From Buddleja alternifolia (Eukaryota; Streptophyta; Magnoliopsida; Lamiales; Scrophulariaceae), in assembly GCA_019426215.1 (NCBI GenBank), contig CM033405.1:1651001-1715000 (forward strand): 64,000 nucleotides of DNA, read 5' to 3'. Numbering within the stretch: the first letter of the stretch is position 1; each line of letters opens with the position of its first letter. The notes beneath the pieces were generated by a model. It searched no databases. It saw only the letters and a list, made by a program, of their open reading frames with translations, and had not been told where the DNA came from. Positions 49,982 through 60,800 of the stretch are shown in pieces. The position numbers were made by a program, and so were the translations under genes.

Positions 49982-52900
49982 TACTTATTTTTATATTCTT
50001 TTTTTTTAAATTTTGTTCCTGCACGTTATAAATAAATATTTCACATATGTCCACTTTCGTATATGTATGTATATATATTTATATAGTAGTAATAATGTTT
50101 TTATTATCCATGTCTTACTTATATTAGTAATAACAAATTATATACATAATATTGTAATAATTATAGCTAAGTCATTACAAAATAATATATTCAAAAAAAG
50201 TTCTTTTGAATCCAAAATTTTCATTCTTATAATTTTTCAGTCAGACGAATCCAATCTAATTATTGCCTTTCATGCACACTAAATATATTTGCTCATTTTG
50301 TCATATATTCATTTTGAAATTCATAATTATATGCATATATTTTTGTAAAAAATAAGTTTTATTTTATTTTTTTCTCCAAGTTCTCTTCCTCACTGACGAT
50401 CTAAGTATTTATCGTCATCTGTTCATCTTTCCGTAATTTTTGTACCAATTTCAGGACTTAAAATATATGTTCACAATAGAAAAAAACTGATCGAACTCGC
50501 AAACGTGCCAAAATCTCGAGCTTGAACGAACAAATGAGTCGAGCTCAAGCTTGGTTCGAGCTCGAATGAGCCAACGAGCAAAGCTTGAGCTTAGTTCGTT
50601 TGCCTTGAGCTCGAGCTCGAGCTCAAGCTCAAAAGAAATGGGCTCAGCGAGCTTGAGCTCGAGCTCGAGCTCAAAGTTTTTAAAATGAGCTCAAGCTCGA
50701 GCAGGTAAAATTTGCAAGACTCGGCCGTTTACAGTTCTAATATTCACGGAATGTTGTAATCTTCCAACAATTGAAAATTACACATGGACCCTCAGTTATA
50801 ATTGTTTAATCAGTAAAACATCCCCTCCCTTATTGTGAAATTTTCAACCAAAATTACTAATACACGCTTTGAAGGAATCTATTTGTAAAGCTTACAGAGG
50901 TAAAACTATAAGAATTTTTACATATATAAGGGTTGTAACAGTAAGAAATGCGTTACCAGTGGTGAGATTTTATATAATTTTTAATAAATAAGGAATTACG
51001 GGTAATTACACAATAAATAAGGGGGTCAGTGACTATCATTTGTCTATGACATTTATCGGTATGTAGTCTTTTCAATGTCACACTCGTTGCGTTGTAGAAA
51101 CTTTTGAGGAAGAACCTCGTTCATTGATGGAAAATACAACGAATAGATATATGTTTATTTTTTTGTTTTTAATGTTGTGTCTATGACTGTATGTAATTAC
51201 GTAATTATATGTGTAATGTAGGTTTAGAAAGGAACAAAACTCCTCTTTAACTAAAACTCAAAAAATTCCTCTCATTTTTTACGTGGAGTTATGAATCTTC
51301 TTTAGGTAAGTTATGTCTCTTTCTCTAGTTAAAATTCATATAATTCAATAACTTAAATAATTATTTATTTTATCAAATAGACTTTAATAATTCTTACGAA
51401 TGAATCCCCAAAACAGGTCAAAATTCCAAAGAAAATGCCTTAGGCATCCTGTTCAACGGGATCAAGAACTACAGAGCGTGGATTTTGGGGTTGGTTTACG
51501 CATTCTGCTTCGGAGTCGAGCTAACGACTGATAATATTATCGCGCAGTATTTCTACGAGAGGTTTAGCTTGGACATGGAGACGGCGGGGGCAATCGCCGC
51601 CAGCTTTGGTTTCGCGAATGTTGTGTCGCGACCGGCGGGAGGGGTGGTTTCCGATGCAATGGGGCGGCGATTCGGGATGAGAGGGCGGTTGTGGAGCTTG
51701 TGGGTGGTGATGGCGGCGGCCGGAGTGCTGTGTATTTTGCTTGGTCGGATGACTACGTTGTGGAGTTCGGTTTTGGTGATGTGTTGCTTCTCATTTTTTG
51801 TGCAAGCTGCTTCTGGACTAACATTTGGTGTAGTACCTTTTGTGTCTAAAAGGTACGTAAATTAATTTTACACGAAAAAATTATAATTTTCGTCCCATAA
51901 CTTTGGTCAAGTCCAATTTTAGTCTCATTTGTTATGAATTTATTAGATTTAGTCCTTTAATTTTAAAATATCTCACTTTTACTCTCAATCGAAGTTTCCA
52001 GCCAAAATTTAACGGTCAACTCCGTTAGTCAAGTTTTTGGGGGAGAATTCGTGCATGAATGAACTCACACACGAATTATATTCAATATCAGGATGTTTCT
52101 ATTTAATATCATATGTCATTCACACACAAAATCTCCCCAAAAATTGCGATCAAAAGTTGATTAACGGAGTTGACCATTGAATTTTAGATAGAAATTTCGG
52201 TTGAGATTAAATGTGAGATATTTTGAAAGTCGTATGACTAAATATGAGAAATCCGTAATAAATGTAATTAAAATTGAATTTCACTCTAGGGTCTAGATGT
52301 TTTGTTTCAAAGGAAAAACTTAAATAAACCATGTAATTAAATACAAGATTAACTATTTTACAATAATAAACAAGGTAAAAAGTCTCATGATTGAATAAGC
52401 TTACGTAAAATATTAAATGACAATTTGGATTCTCTTATTCTAAATAATCAATGTTTGGTTTTATACATCACAGAACAAGTATTGTATAGACATAATTTTA
52501 TGTATATAAATAAATATGATTTTTTTTTATAAGCAAAAATATGCTTGTCTTAAAAAACGTATATTCACAATTTTTTATTTTTTTTTAATTCAAGACGAAA
52601 GAGAATACCCTAAATATTTAGTTCGATAAATTTGGATTGATAATCATAATCTTGAGCCATAAAGACTCTATCTAACTAGGGAAAAACCACAACTTGTGGT
52701 AGTTTGTATTCGAACTCAGGACATCTTGGGAGGTGGATAGTGACATGTAAATAGCGACATGTTTTTTTTTTTTCTGTTCTTTATAAATAATTACTGGTAA
52801 TATAAGTACACTAATTTCTTAAATCTTTTATTTAAGAACTCATTCAATCAGGAAATTTTTTTATCAGAAATTGTGATTTTTTTTTATCAGAAATTGGCAT

Positions 52901-53819
52901 GTGCTGAGCACATGACCCTGTAAACTTAGTTTCATTTTTTTTTCCTTGTGGAGGTAAAAGACACATATTAGGCACGTACAAAAGAAAAGGGAAAAATGTC
53001 AGCCCAATTATTTTGCATGGCTAAAGTTGTTTTCTCTTTCTTTCCTGAATTATGAAGAGTGACATATCAAGATTTGCAACAAAATTTGTACTCAAGTTGA
53101 GAAAAGGTAAAAGACCCTGAATACTCATTGACTCGGTTGGTAAAGAATGAGTCACTTCAAGGTTGTGGGTTCGATTCACTTTACCGACGTGATGATAGTG
53201 TTGGACTGTTGGTGCGTAATCTGTAAGTACATCTATATGTGATCTTTGGTCCCCGAGGAATGCCCTATCTCCGGTAGGTGACCGAAGTTGATCCTACCCA
53301 AACTTTTTTTAAACCAAAAAAAACGACCCTATACTAAACTGCCCATAGCAATATTTTTCGGGCCCACAAACACCTCATCCTACGACTAACTTTTTAAAAA
53401 GCAACATATTAAACATGTTTACTTTCTTACTATTGAACAAATAAAACATTAACTAAATAATGTTTTCTAAAATAGGCAACACATTGAGAATTTTAAAAAA
53501 CTATTCTCAGAAACAAAAATATTCCCAAAAAATATATATATATAACAGAGAAATATATATATTTTGCAGGTCATTGGGAGTAGTCTCAGGCATGACAGGA
53601 AGTGGAGGTACTATAGGTGCAGTGATAACACAACTTTTGCTATTTTCAGGCTCAAATAATATGTCTACTCAAACAAGCATATCTCTAATGGGCCTTATGA
53701 TGGTGGTTTCTTCTCTCTCAATTACTCTTCTCTACTTTCCTTATTCTGGCGGAATGTTTTGTGGCCCTTCTACACAACTTGATCCTCCACATGAAGAAGA
53801 TTATCAATTGATTGAATAA
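49050..53819 (+). CDS. NRT2.7: High-affinity nitrate transporter, NRT2.7 type
   Basis: Three exons in frame: 49050-49740, 51417-51852, 53570-53819 (458 aa). It is a major facilitator protein of the nitrate-nitrite porter family, with about 12 membrane spans. Blocks seen: FHLAWISLFSCFFSTFAIPP, a loop GPACDLVGPRA (MFS motif A type), the nitrate signature ACQFWMSSMFSND, GVAAGWANVGSG, GVELTTDNIIAQYFYERF, SRPAGGVVSDAMGRRFGMRG and TGSGGTIGAVITQ. The short N and C tails and these blocks fit NRT2.7 rather than NRT2.1-like proteins. In Arabidopsis NRT2.7 is tonoplast-located and loads nitrate into seed vacuoles; that role is carried over by family. The start at 49050 is the first ATG, since the open frame upstream has none. 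Exon 1 is strikingly GC-rich (Ala/Ser codons with C or G third positions) compared with exon 3. Introns hold a hAT element, a MITE and a SINE. Confidence 0.95.
49800..50739. mobile_element. hAT-type element with gctcgag arrays in NRT2.7 intron 1
   Basis: attttcac at 49792-49799 and atattcac at 50740-50747 (7 of 8 match). The left end tagggtgtaaagtgagtcca pairs with the right end, which reads tagaactgtaaacggccgag on the other strand. Dense gagctcgagctcgag motifs lie near both ends. 940 bp, (TA)n at 49950-49979, no transposase. Confidence 0.8.
50760..51050. mobile_element. Probable decayed MITE in NRT2.7 intron 1
   Basis: Inverted similarity between gaaaattacacatggaccct...aatcagtaaaaca and ...gggtaattacacaataaata. 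It resembles the PPT-intron MITE at 10902-11135 (acccct, ttattgtgtaattacc). Boundaries and target duplication were not resolved. Confidence 0.45.
51876..52292. mobile_element. Mutator-like MITE in NRT2.7 intron 2
   Basis: Inverted arms: ttcgtcccataactttggtc with gtcctttaattttaaaatat on the left, and gagatattttgaaagtcgta...aaaattgaatttcactc on the right. The centre contains ggtcaactccgttagtcaag, shared with the element at 16536-16944. Ends are approximate. Confidence 0.6.
53126..53324 (+). mobile_element. tRNA-derived SINE in NRT2.7 intron 2
   Basis: A-box TGACTCGGTTGGTAAAG and B-box GTGGGTTCGATTC in tRNA-like spacing, then a tRNA-unrelated body (ccccgaggaatgccctatct, ccggtaggtgaccgaagttg) and an A/T-rich tail. 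Flanks gaccctgaatact (53113-53125) and gaccctatact (53325-53335) form an imperfect target duplication. It is distinct from the SINE at 41043-41331. A degenerate B-box-like ttcgaactcagg near 52710 (minus strand) may be another remnant. Confidence 0.8.
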
Positions 53820-54061
53820 ATTCATTATATATATGTGTGTGTATATATATATATAGCGGAAGGTAAAGTGGTTCTGTGTGGTTTAAGAAGGTAGATTCTT
53901 CTATTCTTCATCTTATTATTATGACCAATTGAAGTCTATTCAATGCCAATGAATACATAATTACGTATGAATGGTTGGATGTGACCAGAGAGTGAGTTCG
54001 GGCCAAAACGATTCTTAGAAAGTCTCAAGGATTGAGACTACAAGCCTCTAGTCATAATTTG

Positions 54062-54434
54062 GGGATAATTGCATAAGACCCCCTGTGATATGCGAAACTT
54101 GCTTCAAACTCCTCTGTGTTAATTTTTTTGCGAATCACCCTCTTGTGTTATTTTTTATTCTGCATATTCCCCCTTTTTCGATTTTTTTTTGTGTTTTTTT
54201 CCATCATAAACGTTCTAGATCCAACCGAAATTAAATTATTTAACTATTATAAACATGTTTGGGCAAAAATGCATTTGGATTGACATTTATGATTAAAAAA
54301 AACACCAAAAAAAGCTAAAAAGGGGGGAATATGCAAAATAAAAAATAACACAAGGAGGTGATTCGCAAAAAAATTAACACAGGGGAGTTTGGCGCAAGTT
54401 TCGCATATCACATGAGGTCTTATGCAATTTTCCC
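54062..54434. mobile_element. MITE between NRT2.7 and SIRB, 9-bp target duplication
   Basis: cataatttg at 54053-54061 and 54435-54443. The left end gggataattgcataagaccc pairs with the right end, which reads gggaaaattgcataagacct on the other strand. Arms are nearly perfect for about 150 bp. Same terminal family as 38730-39013 and 62356-63465. Confidence 0.9.
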
Positions 54435-54883
54435 CATAATTTGCGCATAATGGACCTCATAGGGTCTCACCACATGGTCAACGTGGAAGATTGTGATGGT
54501 CCAAAACTCTCATACACGAAGCTTCTACTGAGAATGACAATTGTGAGTGAAGTGGTCAACATTAACGTTGTAAACACAATTACATTACAGTCCCGGGCAA
54601 TCTTGGAGAGGATCGGTAACATACTTGAGAATTGTCTATGTCACAATCATAAAGTGGACAATCACCAGATTGCATACATCTGTAGCATCTGAACATTCAA
54701 TGATGGTAAACGGAACATTTTGTGGATCATCATAGAAGTAATCATTTCATCTCTTTCATTCTAGATCAAGTTCAAGCTCACAAACAGCTTTGAGGGTGTG
54801 GTTCATATGCACTAATTGCCAAGTGATTTCTCGAATCGTTGAGCCAAAAATTGAGAATTCACAGGAAAGCCCGTGGGAAAGGT

Positions 54884-57800
54884 TTAACTTCCCTCATTAT
54901 AGACTCTGCATTTTTGTGTTCCTGCACAAACTGAGCACTCGTCTTCCTCTCCGGCAACATGGCTCAAGCAATGGTTGATTCTGTCATTCACCACATCCTG
55001 TAACACCAATCACCTAATAAGTCTGTAATGTATAATCAGCAGCTTAAAGATCTGGAAAATTCTTGGTACCATTGGATCATTGGGGGTTGCGTGGTGAGAA
55101 CCCTAACCCCCTATGATCTTATGGTCAAAATGGGAACCGGGTATGGTCAAAATGGGAGCCGGGTTCACTTTAGAATAATTCTACAATGCATTCTCTAACC
55201 ATCTGATGCAAAATAAATTTAAGGCTCAAAAACACATCAAGCTATTTGATTCGAGTTCGATCGTTAAAGGTTTGTAAGGGCTCGATTAGTTTACCATAAT
55301 AAACAAGTCTGAACACATTTTATGTTCGATAAAGTTTGAAGTTCGGCTCGAGCTGGACTCAATTAGTTAAAAAATATAAAAATATATGCTATAAATAGCA
55401 AACTACTTTAGCTAGACTCGTTAGCTCGACTCGTGTTCGACTAGATTAAAGCTCGTTTGAGTTCGGCCTGATTAAAAATCAAATCAAGCTCAAACACTGA
55501 AGCTCCATAAAAATTTAAACAAGCTTTAAAAGTACCTTGTTCGATCCCGACTTGATTCACTTACACTTCATATTGAACAGAAACTCCACAGTACCCCACT
55601 AATTGGCAATGTCAAAGTAAATAATTCTGAACTGATGCTGATCCTTACAGAGACTAGGGAAACGATGAATGGAAGAAATGCCAATAGCATTTCCGCAAGA
55701 GAAAAATAATGAAAAGTATTAATCTCTCTGTTCCAAGTTCTAATTACTATTTCTTTTCTGGGGCGTCCCAAAACAAGAGACCATGTTCTCAAATGGAGTA
55801 CATTTTATCCAAAACTATGCTCTCGATTAAAATAATGATATGATAAACACTAGTTTAAGAGCAATTGTGGAAAAACATTTTTTCAAAAAAAAAAATCATT
55901 TGTTTACGACATCTCATTAAAAAATGGTGTCTTGTGAAATCGGACCTCTTTTTTGGGGGAAGAAGGGAGTATGATTACTATTCAGCAAATGCATCATTTT
56001 GTATTCCCAGCAGCTTCAATTTATGCGGTGATGTTTCAGAAACAAACTAATAAAGTTTGAGAAGTAAAGCCACACACAAGATAAAGAAATTATCTCATAC
56101 CACAAGCAGTTCATGAAGACCAAGGAGGGCAGTAACGAAATACGAAATCCCTGGATGCTCCGTTGCAGCTTCAGCTGTTAGAGAAGGAATATCCTGTTAA
56201 ATACAACTGCCAAAGTTAGTTTCAATTCATCATTCCTGCTTATGTAATAAGCTCTAATGCTGTAATTGGATGAAGGATTTGAAAGTCATAGATTTCAAAT
56301 TTGTCAATAAATCCATTGAGTTTGTTTGGATGTTACAATGGAATTCATTTTGAGCTTTTTTTTTCAATCACTATAATGGATTTGAAACCCACCTAATCTA
56401 GAGTCGTTTGAAGTCGTTCATCCAAATTCATTATTCAAATCAATGTAAACACAACCTAAGAACATCTCGTATCTTGTTACCTGGTGCCAATGTCTTCCCG
56501 GAAACAAGAAAAATGGGCTGACTATAACACATTGCGCCCCTTGTTGAACACATGAACTAAAAGCATCCTTGATCGACGGCTCAGCCAATTCCTAATCATA
56601 TAGTAAGAAACACGAAGAATCATGATGCTATTCAGAAGGCGCATCTTTTAAGTGAGAATCACAAAGTATCCAGTTGAAAGAGAGGAGTTGAGTTTTTGAT
56701 TAATATGTGAGCTCAAATGCGTATTCGATACCATGTGAGCAGGCTCCACAATCGGATATTTGGTTTTCTCTTGGAACATTACCACAATCATCTGAATAAA
56801 TTAACACGAAAACAAAGGTATATCAACAAAGACTATTGGGTGCATAGTACTCATTAAGCTAGTCGTTCTAAAGAGAGTTTTAAATATCTGTTAATTCTTC
56901 TTGAAGAGAAATAGTCTGTTACTCCGTCCAAATTATCCAGCCATCAAAAATTACACACCTTCCTTCCAGTCTCGAGAAATGTTCTATCCAAAACAATATA
57001 CATTTTAAAGTAGGGTTTTTTATAGGTTCGTTTCGTCTGAAACCAAACCAAACTTTTTCGGTTTGGATCGGATCCATTTCAGTTAAACCCAATTTCCAGG
57101 AAAAAAAACTGGCAAAATTTGAAATTTGACTCTCGCCTTTTTTTGTTACTTACTATAAAAAAACTCGGTTTTCGGTTAACCGAACCTAACCGAACCAAAA
57201 AAAAAAATTCTAAAAAAAAAAAAAACTGAAACCGAACCGAACCGAACCAAATTTTTTAGTTTGAACTCGAAAATTCGGTTCAGTTCCGGCGGATAACCGA
57301 ACCATGCACACCCCTATTTAAGGGACGTTTGTAGAAATAGACCCCATGAAGGTTTTAGACCTTTTATAATTTTTATCTTATTTTTTCACGTAGAATGACT
57401 AAAAACTCCCCCACTTGAAGAAGTGTGAATCCCACTTGAAGAAACGTGCTTTCTGTAAAACACGATTCTTATCATTTTTTTTTTATATGAGGAGTGTAAT
57501 TACATAGATACCCTTTCTCCCATAAATCCCACCCAAACCGAAACCCCGCCCCTTTCTCCCATTCAATACTTTGATACTGCGCAAACAAAGAAGAAGCCGA
57601 CCGATACCACTCTCCTGCCATAGATACAGACCGATACCGTCCGAGAAGAAAAAGCAACCGAAGAGAAGAAGATACCGTCCGAGAAGAAGCCGACCGAGAA
57701 GAGATTGGAGAAGAAGAAACGAGCGAACCACCGGAGATACCGAATCTTCGAAGCGGGGCGAGACCACCGGAAAAGAAGAAGATACCGGTGAGGCTCTAAT

Positions 57801-60800
57801 TTAAATTTTTTTAATCACATTTAAATTTTAGGGTTTATTCTAATGTATTTTCAACAATTATAGAAAATAATCCACTCGCACTTAAAATTATTTAAATTTA
57901 ACCCCATTCCACAGACATATGAAAAAGAGACAGATCTCATGTTTTCCTTGTAACTGAAATTAATTAACGAGCTTGTGATGGGTTTAATCCAACACAATCT
58001 AAATAATGGTGCACTATATACTACACAATTTCTAATTAGAGAGATAATATATGTTTATGCAACTTGTAAGGATCTCTATATATCTCAAAACTTTATTTTG
58101 AACCATTTTTTTCATTTTATGCATTTCATAGTTAATGGATGTTCCACGTCGTCTTGAATGTTTATCGGTGACTGAGAACAAGCCTTGTACCTCATCGACA
58201 CCCCCTGTAAGTAAAAATTTGTTCCATTTGTTTATAATGCTTTCGTGGAGAAGGGGAAATTAGGAGAAATTGATATGAATTTATTGATTAAATGATGCAT
58301 GCATTAAATTTGCTTAGTGAAAATGTAATAAAGTGAAATGACTTCATTTAGTGAAAACGAGAATGTGATTAGGTGATTAAATGTGGAAGCGATGTGCATG
58401 TTTTTTTTGCTAAAATAATGTGTGTTGCCAGCATTGCAAGGATGACAAATTGCTTTGGGGAATAGTTTGTATTTTTTTGACAAATTGCTTTGGGGAATAG
58501 TTTGTATTTTTTTCTTACTTTCAGTCCTTATAATTATTTCGTGGAGAAGGGGAAATTAGGAGAAACCATGGAGACATAATTGTCAAGTTTTCATAAAATA
58601 TAAACTCACTGCCCTGATTCTTTTATTTTGGATTTATGATCAAATGGATGAATTGATAAGGTTTCTAAAAATGGAGATTTATAGTGGACCGAGTAATGAT
58701 GGTGGAAGTGATTAGCCACTTTGTATTGAATACCATTTTGTTAGTTAATTAATTTAATATTATAAACGTATTTATGAATATGGCATTCTATCACCGGAGA
58801 TTCAAGAACTTTGTAATTGGAATGATGAAAATTGATTGAGAACTTTGTATTTGGAATGATGATGGATAGGACCTCTGTGTGGACTTTCAATAGTGATGAT
58901 CTTTTGTGGCAACACCTTAAGTTCAATAGTGATGATCTCTTATGGCAACACTTTAATTGATGATCTCTTATGGTAGTTCAATAATCGATTTCAATATGCT
59001 AGTTCATAGCTATCATTTTTGTATATGCTATTTGGTTGTTATTATATTTTAAGAGTTTTCAATTGCCTTTTTCAGGTCCCCACTCTTTATTTGGCCCTTG
59101 AAAAATGTAATTTTAAGGGTAAAATCAACACTTATCGTAAAATAGTTGAAGAATGCTTATTCATCGAAAACTGTTTGAACGACAATCCGGACCGGATGAA
59201 CTGGCTGAGGGAATCTCAATTCGGTCCATTATTTGACGCCGCTCCCCACACGGAGATGATCTTAATTCCTCTGGGATTCTTCTAAGCCGCAAAGTGAAGT
59301 CTCCCAAAAAATCGAAGATTTGGTTTGAATGGAGTTCCCATTCGGTATTCTCTGAAGGAGCACGCCTTAATTAGCGGGTTGAACTGTGCCGAATATCCGA
59401 AGGAAAGACCTATCCCCGCTGTGGGAGAAGAAAACTTTTGTTCAAGATATTTTGAGACGAAAAATGTCACATTAGCAAGTATAAGGGAATTACTTGGAAA
59501 TATTAAAATTCCCGAAGAAGTTAAATCTCCCACCGGTGATGGTGATAGAAGTTTAAGCATTGTTAGGCAAGGGGGCCGGGACATGGTCAAGGACGACAAG
59601 TTGAAGCTGTCGTTGTTATATCTATTAGGCTCGGTGTTATTTTACGGTGGAAATGAAAATGTAAAAATAGATTCCACACTAATCGAAATAGTGGAGAATC
59701 TAGAGTTTGCAAAATCGTATCCGTGGGGTCGTCGGTCCTTTGGGTTTCTGATGGAGCACGTGACAAGTTTGGACATGGCATAGAAGAAGTTGTCCAGAAA
59801 CCCACAGTGGAAATGTCCCGATTCCATCCTACCTCTGATGATAAGTCTTTTAATGATGTTTTACTATATTGCAAACCGTGACTTTTATTTTGGGAAATAT
59901 ATAAATTGATGATTTGTTTTTTTTCATTTTGTTTAACTTCTTTCTTTTGAGTGCATGTCCGTCCTGTCACTTGCTATTGGGCAATTGAGGGAGAATGTGA
60001 ACCCCACATTACCCCGAATGTGCAAGTGGACGACGAAGCCCAAAGTGAAGAAACATTTTTCGAGTTTCGACCAGTTGCTTAAATTGGTCGTAAACACGAA
60101 GGTTGGTATTAACTTTTTGTGCATATTATTTTTTTGCAATTAATATGCATAATTGGTTTTCTAATTTATTATATTGTGCTTAAATTTTTAGGACATTTCA
60201 AGCATTATAAAGCCCACTCCGGAGGAACGCTCTTCAATCGACATGGAGTTTTCTCCTTTCAATGCGAAAAACTCCGTAGGGGACTCGACCACTGATGCGT
60301 GGACTGCAATATTGGAGACAGGGGATAGAATTCTATTTGAAGATTTGTACCTCGCTGATATGGTTGGTAAATGTTCTTCACTCGGATTGGACAGAGTGGA
60401 AGACATTAGTGATCCTCTGCCCGAAAGCGATCCATGTGCCTCATCAGCCATTCCGCCCGACAGCATTCCACCGTTATCCTCCATCCCCCATCCTAAAAGG
60501 GCTCCCGGTCATTCAACAGAACCTAACAGTGAGGTTTTAAGAATGTTTAGTGAGATTTTGGGAAAAATTTCAGATATGGAGTCAAGAGTGGATGGTAGAC
60601 TAGCCAGCGTAGAAAATTTGCTATCAAACGTGGATGGTAGGCTAGCCAGCGTAGAAAATAGGCTATCAAACGTGGATGCTAGGCTAGTCAGCGAAGAAAA
60701 TAGGCTATCAAACGTAGAAAATTAGTTAGCTATTTTTCAAAGATTTCAGAGGGATGATGAACCCGTTTCTAGTGTTACTCCTGATGTACCAGTTGATAGT